A program made the position numbers and the translations under genes. Below the pieces are notes generated by a model, which saw nothing but the letters and a program-made list of their open reading frames with translations, ran no database searches and was not told the DNA's origin. Below are positions 52,344 through 61,012 of a stretch of DNA of 64,000 nt, one piece after another. Source of the DNA: Nocardia sp. CDC159 (lineage in GTDB: Bacteria; Actinomycetota; Actinomycetes; Mycobacteriales; Mycobacteriaceae); the NCBI RefSeq assembly GCF_023740735.1, contig NZ_JAMRXH010000010.1, forward strand, positions 1 to 64,000, read 5' to 3'. Each line of letters opens with the position of its first letter. Within the stretch, counting starts at the first letter, position 1.

Positions 52344-54923
52344 TTGGCCACCCCGGCGCCGGAAGCGGCGGCAGTCGCGCGCCCCATCGCGCGCGTGCTG
52401 CCGCTGCTCGAACCGGCCCACCTCGACCGGGATTTCGACTACCTGGTCCCCCCCGACCTGGACGCGCTCGCCCAACCCGGCGTGCGCGTCCGCATCCGTT
52501 TCTCGGGCCGCCTGATCGACGGCTTCATCCTCGAACGCCTCGAAACCTCCGACCACACCGGCAAATTGGTGCGCCTGGAGCGAGTGGTGTCGGGCGAGCG
52601 GGTACTGACGCCGGAGATCCTGCGCCTGGTCAACGCGGTGGCCGCCCGCTACGCCGGAACGCGCGCGGACGTGCTGCGGCTGGCCATTCCGCCGCGGCAC
52701 GCGAAGGTGGAGGCGGAGACGCCGGGCGGGAAGAAGTCTGCGGCATCCTCCGAAACGTCTCCCCCTCAGGCTGATTCGCCGACCTCGGCCGCCCCTCGCG
52801 CGGCGGTGCCGCAGGCAGCCCATGAAGCGGAACCCGTCGACGAGACGGCTCCCGCTGCGGTGCGGCATGGGTATTCGGCCGAAACCGGGTCCGTTGCAGC
52901 GGCTTCCGTCGAAATGGTGCCTGTCGCCGCTCCTCCGGCCGAGGTGGATCATGCGGTCGATACTTTGCCTGGTGCCTCCTTCGAAAAGCGGCTGGCTCCC
53001 GGTGGTGTCGAGTCCGCCCGTGCTGCTTCCGCCGATGCCGAGTCGGCCGTCGCTGATCTCTCCGGTGTCGAGGCTGCTCCCAGTACTTCCCCAGTGGCGG
53101 AGGGCCATTCCGATTCCCCTGCCCGGACGGAGTCCGGGCAGGGGGCTGAGGGCGTTGACGTTTCGCGGTTTCGCGGGTGGGGGAAGTACCGGCATGCGGA
53201 GTCGTTTTTGGCCGCGCTGGGGCGGGGGCGGGGGCCGCGGGCGGCTTGGCAGGCGGTGCCGGGGGAGGAGTGGGCGCGGCGGTTGGCGGAGTTGGCCGCG
53301 GTGACCGTCGAGGGTGGACGGAGTGCGGTGCTGGTGGTGCCGGATCAGCGGGATCTGGATCGGGTGCTGGCGGCTTGTGTTGAGCTGGTGGGGGATTCGG
53401 TGGTGGGGCTGGCGGCGGGGTTGGGGCCCGCGGCGCGGTATCGGCGGTGGTTGGCCGCGTTGCGTGGGAGTGCGCGGGTGGTGGTCGGGACGCGTAGTGC
53501 GGTCTTCGCGCCCGTGCGGGATCTCGGATTGATTGCCATCTGGGACGACGGGGACGATATGTACGCCGAGCCGCGGGCGCCGTATCCCCATGCGCGGGAG
53601 GTGGCGATGCTGCGGGCGCACGAGACGGGGGCGGCGTTTCTGGCCGGTGGGTTCTCGCGGACCGCGGAGATCCAGGCCGTGGTCGAAACCGGTTGGGCGC
53701 ATGACCTGCTCGCGGATCGGGCCGTGGTGCGCGAGCATATGCCGCGGATCAGCGCGCCCGGCGACAGTGACATCGCCCTGGAACGGGATCCGGTCGCGCG
53801 GGCGGTCCGCATCCCGGGTGTCGCATTCACCGCGGCCCGCAAGGCGCTGGCGGCGGGGGAGTCGGTCCTGGTCCAAGTTCCCCGGCGCGGCTATGTCCCG
53901 GCCCTCGCCTGCGCGAAATGCCGGGTCCCCGCGCGTTGCCGTCATTGCAATGGACCGCTGGCCCTGCCGGACAACGCGCCCACGGGTCGCGCGAGAAGTG
54001 CGGGGGCACAGGATCGAACGGGCCGGGGTGAGCGCGGGGCCGACGAGCGAGTGAGCGGCCTCCGAGAGGGCGGTCATCCGGGCGGACGCGCGCGGTTCCT
54101 CGATGCGCGTGCTGCGGGAGTCTCCCTCGCGCGCGATGCGTCCGATGCCGTCGCGCACAGTCCGAGCTGTCGGTGGTGCGGTAAGACCGAGGCCGCGTTT
54201 CGATGCGGTTCGTGTGGGTCGCGGGCGTTGCGGGCGGTCGTGATCGGGGCGGCGCGTACGCAGGAGGAGTTGGGGCGGGCGTTCCCGGGGGTGCCGATTC
54301 GGGGCTCCGGCGGTGCGGCCGTGCTGGATTCGGTGCCCGAGGGGCCACAGGTGGTCGTGGCGACCATCGGGGCGGAGCCGGTCGCGCCGGGCGGTTACGG
54401 GGTGGGGCTGTTGCTGGACGGTTGGGCGTTGCTCGGGCGCGCGGATCTGCGCGCGGCCGAGGACGCGTTGCGCCGGTGGATGTCCGCGGCCACGCTGGTC
54501 CGCCCGACCGGTCAGGTGATCGTGATGGCCGATCCGGCCGTTCCGACCGTGCAGGCCCTGGTGCGCTGGGATCCGGTGGGCCACGCCGAATTCGAGCTAG
54601 CCTCCCGCACCGAGGTCCGCTTCCCCCCGGCCGTCCGCCTGGCGGCCATCGACGGCACCGCCGAATCCATCGCCGAATTGCTCGGCGAGGCAAAGCTTCC
54701 CGCCGAGGTCGAGGTCCTCGGCCCGGTCCCCCTGCCCTTCGGCGCCCGAAAGCCGTTCTCCTCCGGCGATTCCCCCACCGAGGTCGAGCGCATGATCCTG
54801 CGCGCCCCCCGCCCCTGCGGCTCCGCCCTCTCCCGCGCCCTCACCGCCGCCCAGGCCGTCCGCAGCACCCACCGCTCCGACGCTCCCTTGCGCGTCCAGA
54901 TCGATCCGATCGACATCGGCTGA
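52344..54923 (+). CDS. priA: Primosomal protein N' (PriA), actinobacterial type
   Basis: An 859-aa PriA, the replication-restart factor. ARVLPLLEPAHLDRDFDYLVPPDLDALAQPGVRVRIRFSGR is the 3'-DNA-binding domain. As in other actinobacteria the Walker A motif is missing and the DEAH box reads IAIWDDGDD, so it is probably not a helicase. The zinc cysteines are kept (CAKCRVPARCRHC and CRWCGKTEAAFRCGSC), but about 55 residues are inserted between the pairs (53980-54150), and residues 117-270 are a Pro/Ala/Ser/Glu-rich linker. TTG 52344 has no Shine-Dalgarno and abuts minigene 3; GTG 52395 is an alternative. It is the last gene before a repeat array. Confidence 0.85.
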   Translation: MATPAPEAAAVARPIARVLPLLEPAHLDRDFDYLVPPDLDALAQPGVRVRIRFSGRLIDGFILERLETSDHTGKLVRLERVVSGERVLTPEILRLVNAVAARYAGTRADVLRLAIPPRHAKVEAETPGGKKSAASSETSPPQADSPTSAAPRAAVPQAAHEAEPVDETAPAAVRHGYSAETGSVAAASVEMVPVAAPPAEVDHAVDTLPGASFEKRLAPGGVESARAASADAESAVADLSGVEAAPSTSPVAEGHSDSPARTESGQGAEGVDVSRFRGWGKYRHAESFLAALGRGRGPRAAWQAVPGEEWARRLAELAAVTVEGGRSAVLVVPDQRDLDRVLAACVELVGDSVVGLAAGLGPAARYRRWLAALRGSARVVVGTRSAVFAPVRDLGLIAIWDDGDDMYAEPRAPYPHAREVAMLRAHETGAAFLAGGFSRTAEIQAVVETGWAHDLLADRAVVREHMPRISAPGDSDIALERDPVARAVRIPGVAFTAARKALAAGESVLVQVPRRGYVPALACAKCRVPARCRHCNGPLALPDNAPTGRARSAGAQDRTGRGERGADERVSGLREGGHPGGRARFLDARAAGVSLARDASDAVAHSPSCRWCGKTEAAFRCGSCGSRALRAVVIGAARTQEELGRAFPGVPIRGSGGAAVLDSVPEGPQVVVATIGAEPVAPGGYGVGLLLDGWALLGRADLRAAEDALRRWMSAATLVRPTGQVIVMADPAVPTVQALVRWDPVGHAEFELASRTEVRFPPAVRLAAIDGTAESIAELLGEAKLPAEVEVLGPVPLPFGARKPFSSGDSPTEVERMILRAPRPCGSALSRALTAAQAVRSTHRSDAPLRVQIDPIDIG

Positions 54924-54946
54924 CCCCGCACCCCGGCCTGGCGGCC

Positions 54947-55150
54947 GTGGTGCGGGGACATGTGTGGTGAGTGCGTGGTGCGGGGACATGTGTGGTGAGT
55001 GCGTGGTGCGGGGACATGTGTGGTGAGTGCGTGGTGCGGGGACATGTGTGGTGAGTGCGTGGTGCCGGGACCTGTGGTGAGCGCGTGGTGCGGGGACTTG
55101 CGTGGTGTGTGCGGGCGCGGGGACTTGCGTGGTGTGTGCGTGGAGCGGGG
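54947..55150. repeat. Tandem repeat, 28-bp unit, about 7 copies
   Basis: The unit GTGGTGCGGGGACATGTGTG (first 20 bp; 28 bp in total, ending GTGAGTGC) is perfect four times (54947, 54975, 55003, 55031), followed by a 26-bp variant, a 28-bp variant (ACTTGCGTGGTGTGTGC), a 27-bp variant and a partial copy to about 55150. It fills the gap between the convergent priA and response regulator genes. The GGGGACA core is shared with the 24-bp array at 11886. Confidence 0.9.
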
Positions 55151-55169
55151 TACGGGGGGAATGGGATGG

Positions 55170-55820
55170 TCAGCTCATGAGTCCACTCTGATAGGCCAGT
55201 ACGACGGCCTGGGTGCGGTCGCGGGAGTGGGTCTTGGCGATCACGTGCGCGACGTGCGTGCGGGTGGTGGCCTCGCTGATGAACAGTTCGGCGCTGATCT
55301 CGGTGTTGGAGCGGCCCAGGGCCATCAGTCTCAGCACCTCCTGTTCCCGGGCGGTCAGGCCCGAGAGCGTGGTCGGGGCCAGGGCGGCCCGGGGTCCGGC
55401 GCGGCGCAATGCCCCGAGAACACCGCCCACGATGGCGGGATCGAGCCACCCCTCGCCCGCGGCGCAGCGGCGCACGGCCTGGACCAGATCGGCGGGTGCG
55501 GCCTGTTTGAGCAGGAAACCGCTCGCCCCGGCGGCGAGCGCCTCCTGTACAGCGGTGTCCTCGTGGAAGGTCGTGAGCACGAGAACCGCCGGTGCGCCCG
55601 GAATTTCGGTGATCGCCCGGGTGGCCCCGATACCGTCCAGGATCGGCATCCGCAGATCCATCAGGACAACCTGGGGCGCAAGGGTTTTCGCGGCCTCGAT
55701 CGCGGCCGCGCCGTCACCGGCCTCGCCGACCACCTCGATATCGGGTGCGGTGCCGAGCAGCAGGACGCAGCCCGCGCGCACCAGCGCCTCGTCCTCGGCG
55801 ACGAGCACGGTGATCGTCAT
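55170..55820 (-). CDS. NarL/LuxR-type response regulator
   Basis: A 216-aa response regulator. The receiver domain has the acidic pocket VLVAEDEALVRAG, the phospho-acceptor Asp in QVVLMDLRMPILDG, Thr in VLVLTTF and Lys in GFLLKQA. The C-terminal LuxR helix-turn-helix is LTAREQEVLRLMALGRSNTEISAELFISEATTRTHVAHVIAKT. The ATG at 55820 overlaps the histidine kinase stop (ATGA), so the two form one operon. Its target genes are unknown; the lanthipeptide cluster 2 kb away is a candidate by position only. Confidence 0.93.
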   Translation of the reverse strand: MTITVLVAEDEALVRAGCVLLLGTAPDIEVVGEAGDGAAAIEAAKTLAPQVVLMDLRMPILDGIGATRAITEIPGAPAVLVLTTFHEDTAVQEALAAGASGFLLKQAAPADLVQAVRRCAAGEGWLDPAIVGGVLGALRRAGPRAALAPTTLSGLTAREQEVLRLMALGRSNTEISAELFISEATTRTHVAHVIAKTHSRDRTQAVVLAYQSGLMS

Positions 55821-57034
55821 GACAGCTCCATCGGCGCGTCGGCGGTGGTGGGCAGGGTGGCGCGGACGCACCAGCCGTCGCCGTCCGGCCCGCTGCTCAG
55901 CTCCCCGCCGACGGCGTCCAGCCGTTCGCGTAGCCCGCGCAGCCCATTGCCGGTCGACAGCCCCGCGGCGGGTGTCGCGCTGCCGCCGGAGCTGCGGACC
56001 AGCAGTTCCAGCGCGTCCTCGGTCCACGTGATGTCGAGTGAGACGGTCGCGCCCGGCCCGGCGTATTTGGTGGCGTTGGTCAGCGACTCCTGCACGGTTC
56101 GATAGGCCGCGAGGTCGGCCTCGGGGTCCAGCGGCCGGGCCGCTCCGGTGACCTCGCTGCACACCCGCAGCCCCGCGCGGCGCGCGGATTCCAGCAGCCG
56201 CTCGACATCGGCGAATCGGGCGTGCGGCGCGTCGCCGGAGTCGCTCGAGCGCAGCAGCCCGAGCATGGAATGCAGTTCGGACATGGCCTGGGCCCCGGCC
56301 TGTTCGATGACCTCCAGCGCCTGCCGCACGCGCGGATCACCCCCGGCCGACAGCGCGCGAGCGGCCCCGGCGTGCAGCATCATGCCCGCGACCGCGCCGG
56401 TCACACTGTCGTGCAATTCGTGCGCGAGCCGCAAACGCTGTGCGGCGAGCGCCCTTTCGGCCGCCGCGGCCAGTCGTTCCCGCTCGGCGCGCGCATGCTG
56501 CTCACGGGCGTAGGCCAGCCTGCCCAGACCCCAGGCGATGGACAGGATGATCGCCCAGGTGCCGACGGCCGTGCCGACATCGCGCACCTGGTCTCCGGAT
56601 GCACCGGATTGTCCGGACCGATAGCTGAACAGCCCGAGCGGCAGGGCGGACGCGACGAGCACGAGCCGGGCGGTGGACGCGGGCACCCGGCTCGCCACCG
56701 TATACGCGGCCACCAACAGATAGGCGAACGGATAGTACTCCGGCACCGCGAGATTGACGCCGGTGTACAGCCACACCACCATCCACACCCCGAGCGGGAA
56801 CCGCTGCCGCATCAGCAGCGCCGCACCCAGGCCCACGGCCGCGACGGGCACCGCCCACAGCGGCAAGCGCGAACCGGTGATCAGATCGCGATCGCCCGCC
56901 CAGAAGGCTAGATCCACCCCGCAGGTGACGAGCACCAGTGCCGCGTCGGCGATCCGGCGACGCGGAACAGGCCCCGGCCACCGCATCATGAACAGCAGTT
57001 TCCCACGAATCACGGCGGCGGGTCGCCCGTTCAC
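55817..57034 (-). CDS. NarL-type sensor histidine kinase
   Basis: A 405-aa membrane histidine kinase with 5-6 N-terminal helices (AALVLVTCGVDLAFW through AIILSIAWGLGRLAY) and no large extracytoplasmic domain. The HisKA_3 phospho-acceptor His is in LRLAHELHDSVTGAVAGMMLHAG, and the ATPase domain has YRTVQESLTNATKYAGPGATV (N box) and GNGLRGLRERLDAVGGEL (G box). GTG 57034 is used; a start at ATG 56989 (MMRWPGPVPRRR) is possible. It is translationally coupled to the response regulator. Confidence 0.92.
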   Translation of the reverse strand: MNGRPAAVIRGKLLFMMRWPGPVPRRRIADAALVLVTCGVDLAFWAGDRDLITGSRLPLWAVPVAAVGLGAALLMRQRFPLGVWMVVWLYTGVNLAVPEYYPFAYLLVAAYTVASRVPASTARLVLVASALPLGLFSYRSGQSGASGDQVRDVGTAVGTWAIILSIAWGLGRLAYAREQHARAERERLAAAAERALAAQRLRLAHELHDSVTGAVAGMMLHAGAARALSAGGDPRVRQALEVIEQAGAQAMSELHSMLGLLRSSDSGDAPHARFADVERLLESARRAGLRVCSEVTGAARPLDPEADLAAYRTVQESLTNATKYAGPGATVSLDITWTEDALELLVRSSGGSATPAAGLSTGNGLRGLRERLDAVGGELSSGPDGDGWCVRATLPTTADAPMELS

Positions 57035-57074
57035 CCCGTCTCACCAGCCGAAACAGTCCCGCACGGAAGGGTTT

Positions 57075-57563
57075 TCAGCCACCGCCGAAGAGTTTGGCCA
57101 GCCACCGGATGGGATCGTCCGCCGGGGTTCCGCCACCGGATTCGGCCTCGGCGATCAGCTCCTCGAAGGTCGGCTCGTGCGGCGGCGGGATCTCGTCGAA
57201 GACCCGGCGCACCCCCGCGACGATCTCGGCGTCGCTGGGCTCCAGGAATTGTTCGAAATTCAGCGGATCGTCGGGTAATTCGAGGGGCACACCCCGCACC
57301 GGCGCGGTCGAACCGAACGCGAGCTCGAGCAGCACCAGCTCCGGATCGTCGGGAATCACCCGCACCCGGGCGACGTCGATGACCTCGCCGATATCGCGCT
57401 CGGCGTCGAACACACCCACCCGCAGTGCGCGCGAGGCGTCGGCCAGCGCGCGATTGAGCGGCGGATGGACCAGCGCGTACTCCGGCTCGAGCAGCGTTGC
57501 CACCCCGAGGAACCCACCGGTTGCCCCGGCGTCGCCGACCGCGTACACGACGACCTTCGTCAT
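57075..57563 (-). CDS. Hypothetical protein, possible inactive trypsin-like fold
   Basis: A 162-aa protein. MTKVVVYAVGDAGATGGFLGVATLLEPEYALVHPPLNRALADASRALRVGVFDAERDIGEVIDVARVRVIPDDPELVLLELAFGSTAPVRGVPLELPD resembles the layout of trypsin-like effector-associated domains (GFLG at the N-terminus, DPELVLLEL as the Asp loop) but I see no catalytic His, and the rest is acidic with PDEIPPPHEPTFEELIAEAE-type sequence. Function unknown. It diverges from the lanthipeptide synthetase gene. Confidence 0.55.
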   Translation of the reverse strand: MTKVVVYAVGDAGATGGFLGVATLLEPEYALVHPPLNRALADASRALRVGVFDAERDIGEVIDVARVRVIPDDPELVLLELAFGSTAPVRGVPLELPDDPLNFEQFLEPSDAEIVAGVRRVFDEIPPPHEPTFEELIAEAESGGGTPADDPIRWLAKLFGGG

Positions 57564-57594
57564 GCGCAGCAGTGTCGCACGAACGGCGGGTCTA

Positions 57595-57628
57595 CCGCGG
57601 CGCGATGACGGATCTCATCGCCTCGCGG
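57595..57628. promoter_or_regulatory. Inverted repeat in the lanKC promoter region
   Basis: GCGATGA (57602-57608) and TCATCGC (57615-57621) are perfect arms around CGGATC, flanked by CCGCG (57595-57599) and CGCGG (57624-57628), giving an imperfect 34-bp dyad. It lies in the 176-bp gap between the divergent hypothetical gene and the lanthipeptide synthetase. It could be the operator of the cluster or a hairpin in either transcript. Confidence 0.4.
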
Positions 57629-57739
57629 TAATCGCGGAACACCACCTCGCTCCGATTCGCGCGAGCCCCGCCCCCGGCCATTCTTTAGTCGTTCGATTCC
57701 ACCGGCGACCAGGCCGAATCCGAGAAGGGCAGCGGCACA

Positions 57740-60361
57740 ATGCTTCAGGACGCGGCGTTCACCTTCGCCCACCCCGACTACTACGAACCCTTCGAGCGCA
57801 CCGATCCGGGCCGCCGGTACAACCCGACCCGCCCGCCCGCGGGCTGGACCCGCCGCGAGTTCGAGGTGTGGACCCAGTGGACGCCGCCGCATGCCGAACT
57901 GCCCGAGCAGGGCTGGAAGGTGCATGTGTCGAGCTCGCTGGCCACCGCGCAGCAGGTGCTCGACGTGGTGAGCGCCGCCTGCGCCGAACTCGGAGTCGCC
58001 TTCAAACATCTCACCGGGAAGCAGTACTTCCTCTGGCTGCACGGCAAACACGGCAGCCGCGTGCAGAGCGGCAAGTTCTGCGCACTGTATCCGCCGACGC
58101 CGCAGCTGGCCTACGCCCTGCTGGAACGGCTGGAACGCGAATTGGCCGGTGTGGCCGGGCCGTACGTGCTCACCGACCGGCGGTTCGGCTCCTCGCGGTG
58201 CGTGTCCTACCGCTACGGCGCGTTCCGTCCACGGCACCGGCTGCAGGCCGACGGCACCCGGGTGCCGGTGATGCTCGCCCTCGACGGCACCGAGGTCCCC
58301 GACGAGCGCCGCCCCGAATTCCTGCTGCCCGCGGGCATCGCCGACCCGTTCGGCGCGGTGCCCGAGACGGACGGGGAGGAGGAGGTGAGTTTCCACGGCT
58401 ACACCTTCGAGAACGTGCTGCAGTCCAGCAATGCCGGTGGCGCGTACCGGGCTCGCCGCGCGGACGGCGACGTCGTCTTCGTGAAGGAGGCCCGCGCGCA
58501 CAACGGTTACGCCGGTGACGAGGATGCCCGCGTGCGGCTCGAGCGCGAATATCTGACGCTGCGCGCCCTGCACGCCGCCGCGCCCGGGCTGGCCCCGGAA
58601 CCGGTCGAGCTGTTCACCGAGTGGGAGCACACCTTCCTGGTCACCGAATTCGTGCCCGGCCGCACGCTGAGCAAGTGGATGGTCGCGACCTCGCCGCTCA
58701 TTCGCGCGGGGGAGGATCGGGCGGCGTTCACCGCCTACTACCGGCGCTGCACCCACATTCTCGATCAGCTTGCCGCGCAGCTGGAGACGCTGCACGAGCT
58801 CGGCTACGCCTTCGTCGACCTGTCGCCGGGCAATATCCTGGTCGGCGACGACGACACCGTGCGGCTCATCGACTTCGAGGCCGCCCAGCCCGTCGACCAT
58901 CCCCTGGGCCTGCTCGGCACGCCCGGCTACGAACCACCGGAATCGCGGTCGCCCGGCGCGCGGGCCAAGACCGATCCGCTGCGCGTGGACGCCTACGCGC
59001 TGACCGCGATCGCGCAGCTGCTGATCTTCCCGATGCACGAGGCCGCGCGGCGCAGTCCGGAAACGCTGGCCCACCTGTATGCCGAATTGGCCGAATTGTG
59101 CCCGCCCCCAACGGATCTCTGGGCGACGGTACTGCGATCGCAGCCCGCGCCGCGGGTCCTGCGCCTGCCCGCGCCCGCGCAGGTGCGTTCGGCGCCGGGC
59201 GACGCGGTGCGCTGGCTGCGCGACCGCACGGCCGAGGCGCTCGAGCGCATGGCCGAGCCGGACAATCCGCGCTGGGTGTATCCGACCGCGCCGGAGGGAC
59301 TGCGGTCCAATGCCCGATGCGTGGCCCACGGTACCGCGGGCGTGCTGCACGCGCTGCGCGCCGCCGGTCGCGAGATCGACCCGCGGGTGGTCCGCAGGCT
59401 GCGGGACGACGCGCTGCGCGAGCGGCATGCGACCGGGCCGGGGCTGATGTCCGGCAATGCCGGAATCGCCTGGGTCCTCGACGATCTCGGCGAGCGCGAC
59501 GCGGCGACGACCCTGCTCGCCGCGGCGAGCACGCATCGGCTCGCGACCGAGGCGGCGAGCTGGGGCGGCGGTGCGGCGGGGGTCGCCATGGCCCACCTGT
59601 CGTTCTTCCACCGCACCGGCGATCCGGACCACCTCGACCGGGCGCAGCGGCTGCTCGACGCGGTGCCCGACGGCGACGCGCTGATCCCGCTGCTCGGCCC
59701 GGATCAGCCGTCCGGGCTCGTGGCGGGACGGGCCGGTATCGCCCTGGCGCTGTACTATCTGTCGGAATTCACCGGCGCGCGTGCGCCGTTCGAGCGCGGG
59801 CTGCGGTTGCTGCGTGACGAACTCGGCTACGCCGAGCCGATTCCGGTGGGGGCCATGGGTTTCCGGGTCTCGGCCACCGACCGCCGCAATATGCCGTATC
59901 TGGCCTGTGGCAGTGCGGGATTCGGCTACGTGCTGGCGCGCTATCTCGCCCGCCGCCCCGATCCCGAACTCACCGAACTCCTGCGCGCCTGCGTGCGCGC
60001 CGTGGGCATTCGGTTCACCGCGGCCCCGGGACTGTTCCAGGGGCAGGCCGGTACCGCACTCGTACACACCGAACTGGCCGCCCGTTTCCCGGACGAGCAC
60101 TTCCTGTCCGATCCGGCGGCCCGCGCGACCGCGCTGTTCAAATACGCGATCGCTGGTGCGACCGGCGTGCGCTGGCTTGGTGGGCGCGGGCAGCGGCTCA
60201 GCGCCGACCTGGCCTCCGGTTCCGCCGGAATCCTGCTGGCGCTGCAGCACGCGACCGCCGGTGTCGCCGATCCGCTGTTCACCCTCGACCACTGCCTCGC
60301 GTCCGCCGATCGGTTCGGCCGGGTCGGGCAGCTGAGCGAAATCACCGACGGGAGGAGGTGA
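57740..60361 (+). CDS. lanKC: Class III lanthipeptide synthetase (LanKC)
   Basis: An 873-aa trifunctional lanthipeptide synthetase that phosphorylates and eliminates Ser/Thr, then makes (labi)lanthionine rings. The lyase domain covers about 1-210. The kinase domain has its Lys in VVFVKEA (K249), the catalytic loop YAFVDLSPGNIL (D360) and the metal loop LIDFEAA (D378). The cyclase domain starts near 520. Its zinc-ligand places are not conserved: YLACGSAGFGYV (C723) and GLFQGQAGTAL (768) replace the W-C/CHG motifs of LanL/LanC, which identifies class III rather than IV. ATG at 57740 is used. Its 3' end carries the Shine-Dalgarno of the first precursor gene. Confidence 0.9.
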   Translation: MLQDAAFTFAHPDYYEPFERTDPGRRYNPTRPPAGWTRREFEVWTQWTPPHAELPEQGWKVHVSSSLATAQQVLDVVSAACAELGVAFKHLTGKQYFLWLHGKHGSRVQSGKFCALYPPTPQLAYALLERLERELAGVAGPYVLTDRRFGSSRCVSYRYGAFRPRHRLQADGTRVPVMLALDGTEVPDERRPEFLLPAGIADPFGAVPETDGEEEVSFHGYTFENVLQSSNAGGAYRARRADGDVVFVKEARAHNGYAGDEDARVRLEREYLTLRALHAAAPGLAPEPVELFTEWEHTFLVTEFVPGRTLSKWMVATSPLIRAGEDRAAFTAYYRRCTHILDQLAAQLETLHELGYAFVDLSPGNILVGDDDTVRLIDFEAAQPVDHPLGLLGTPGYEPPESRSPGARAKTDPLRVDAYALTAIAQLLIFPMHEAARRSPETLAHLYAELAELCPPPTDLWATVLRSQPAPRVLRLPAPAQVRSAPGDAVRWLRDRTAEALERMAEPDNPRWVYPTAPEGLRSNARCVAHGTAGVLHALRAAGREIDPRVVRRLRDDALRERHATGPGLMSGNAGIAWVLDDLGERDAATTLLAAASTHRLATEAASWGGGAAGVAMAHLSFFHRTGDPDHLDRAQRLLDAVPDGDALIPLLGPDQPSGLVAGRAGIALALYYLSEFTGARAPFERGLRLLRDELGYAEPIPVGAMGFRVSATDRRNMPYLACGSAGFGYVLARYLARRPDPELTELLRACVRAVGIRFTAAPGLFQGQAGTALVHTELAARFPDEHFLSDPAARATALFKYAIAGATGVRWLGGRGQRLSADLASGSAGILLALQHATAGVADPLFTLDHCLASADRFGRVGQLSEITDGRR

Positions 60362-60366
60362 ACGAC

Positions 60367-60480
60367 ATGACCAAAGTGCTTCGGCTGCAGCTGCAGTCGG
60401 ACCCGGAGCTCGGCGACGACGCCCCCCTGAGCTCCTACAGCGAGCATCACTGCAACAACGCCGAAGAGCAGGCTATCTGA
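60367..60480 (+). CDS. Lanthipeptide precursor 1
   Basis: A 37-aa precursor. The leader MTKVLRLQLQSDPELGDDAP has the LxLQ-type box typical of class III leaders and ends in Pro20. The core LSSYSEHHCNNAEEQAI starts at 21 and has S22-x2-S25-x3-C29, the pattern for a labionin ring. The ATG is 6 bp from the lanKC stop, and GGAGGAGGTG overlaps that stop. Too short for gene callers but strongly supported by its four homologues. Confidence 0.88.
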   Translation: MTKVLRLQLQSDPELGDDAPLSSYSEHHCNNAEEQAI

Positions 60481-60514
60481 CCCGAATCCACACCCCGGAA
60501 AGGAGGTGAACGAC

Positions 60515-60637
60515 ATGACCAAGGTGCTGAAGCTGCAGCTGCAGTCCGATCCGGAGCTCGGTGACGACGCGCCCATGAGCACCTACAGCGAGGCCCACTG
60601 CGGTGGCGGTGGCGGCTGCGCGGACGAGGCGCTCTGA
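60515..60637 (+). CDS. Lanthipeptide precursor 2
   Basis: A 40-aa precursor. The leader MTKVLKLQLQSDPELGDDAP equals that of precursor 1 apart from K6. The core MSTYSEAHC is followed by GGGGGCADEAL, so there is the S22-x2-S25-x3-C29 motif plus an extra Cys35 and a glycine run. AAGGAGGTGAACGAC precedes the ATG exactly as in precursor 1, suggesting a tandem duplication. Confidence 0.88.
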   Translation: MTKVLKLQLQSDPELGDDAPMSTYSEAHCGGGGGCADEAL

Positions 60638-60654
60638 GCGCGGAGGTGACGCAC

Positions 60655-60759
60655 ATGACCAGCGTCCTGAAACTCCAGGTCCACACCGATCCGGAGTTCG
60701 ACGACGACATCCCGATGAGTGCCTTCAGCCTGCATCTGTGCGGCGTAGAGCAGCTCTGA
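60655..60759 (+). CDS. Lanthipeptide precursor 3
   Basis: A 34-aa precursor and the most diverged of the first four: leader MTSVLKLQVHTDPEFDDDIP, core MSAFSLHLCGVEQL. The S22-x2-S25-x3-C29 spacing and the Pro20 are kept, while the core is hydrophobic instead of His-rich and lacks the glycine run. GGAGGTGACGCAC lies upstream of the ATG. It lies 17 bp past precursor 2. Confidence 0.86.
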   Translation: MTSVLKLQVHTDPEFDDDIPMSAFSLHLCGVEQL

Positions 60760-60793
60760 ACCGACAACGACATCACGAGAGGAGGTGAACGAC

Positions 60794-60919
60794 ATGACCA
60801 AGGTGCTGCGGCTGCAACTGCAGTCGGATCCGGAGCTGGGCGATGACGCCCCGATGAGCTCCTACAGCGAGCACCACTGCGGTGGCGGTGGTGGCGGCGG
60901 CTCGGAAGAGGCGCTGTAG
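60794..60919 (+). CDS. Lanthipeptide precursor 4
   Basis: A 41-aa precursor: leader MTKVLRLQLQSDPELGDDAP identical to precursor 1, core MSSYSEHHC followed by seven glycines and SEEAL. The labionin-type S22-x2-S25-x3-C29 is intact. Its Shine-Dalgarno GGAGGTGAACGAC and first codons match precursor 1 nearly base for base. An additional Ser37 follows the glycine run. Confidence 0.88.
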   Translation: MTKVLRLQLQSDPELGDDAPMSSYSEHHCGGGGGGGSEEAL

Positions 60920-61012
60920 TCCGACCACATCGCCGGGCGCAGGATATCCGCGCCCGGCGAAGTCTCTTGTACGGCAAGCGAATTCACAGGAAAGAGAACA
61001 AAGGACAGCACA

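Noticed and set aside
54947..55150. CRISPR array
   Set aside because: 28-bp units are contiguous with no unique spacers and no cas genes are in the window.
57075..57563. Immunity protein of the lanthipeptide cluster
   Set aside because: It is on the opposite strand and has no features of known immunity proteins; only its position favours it.
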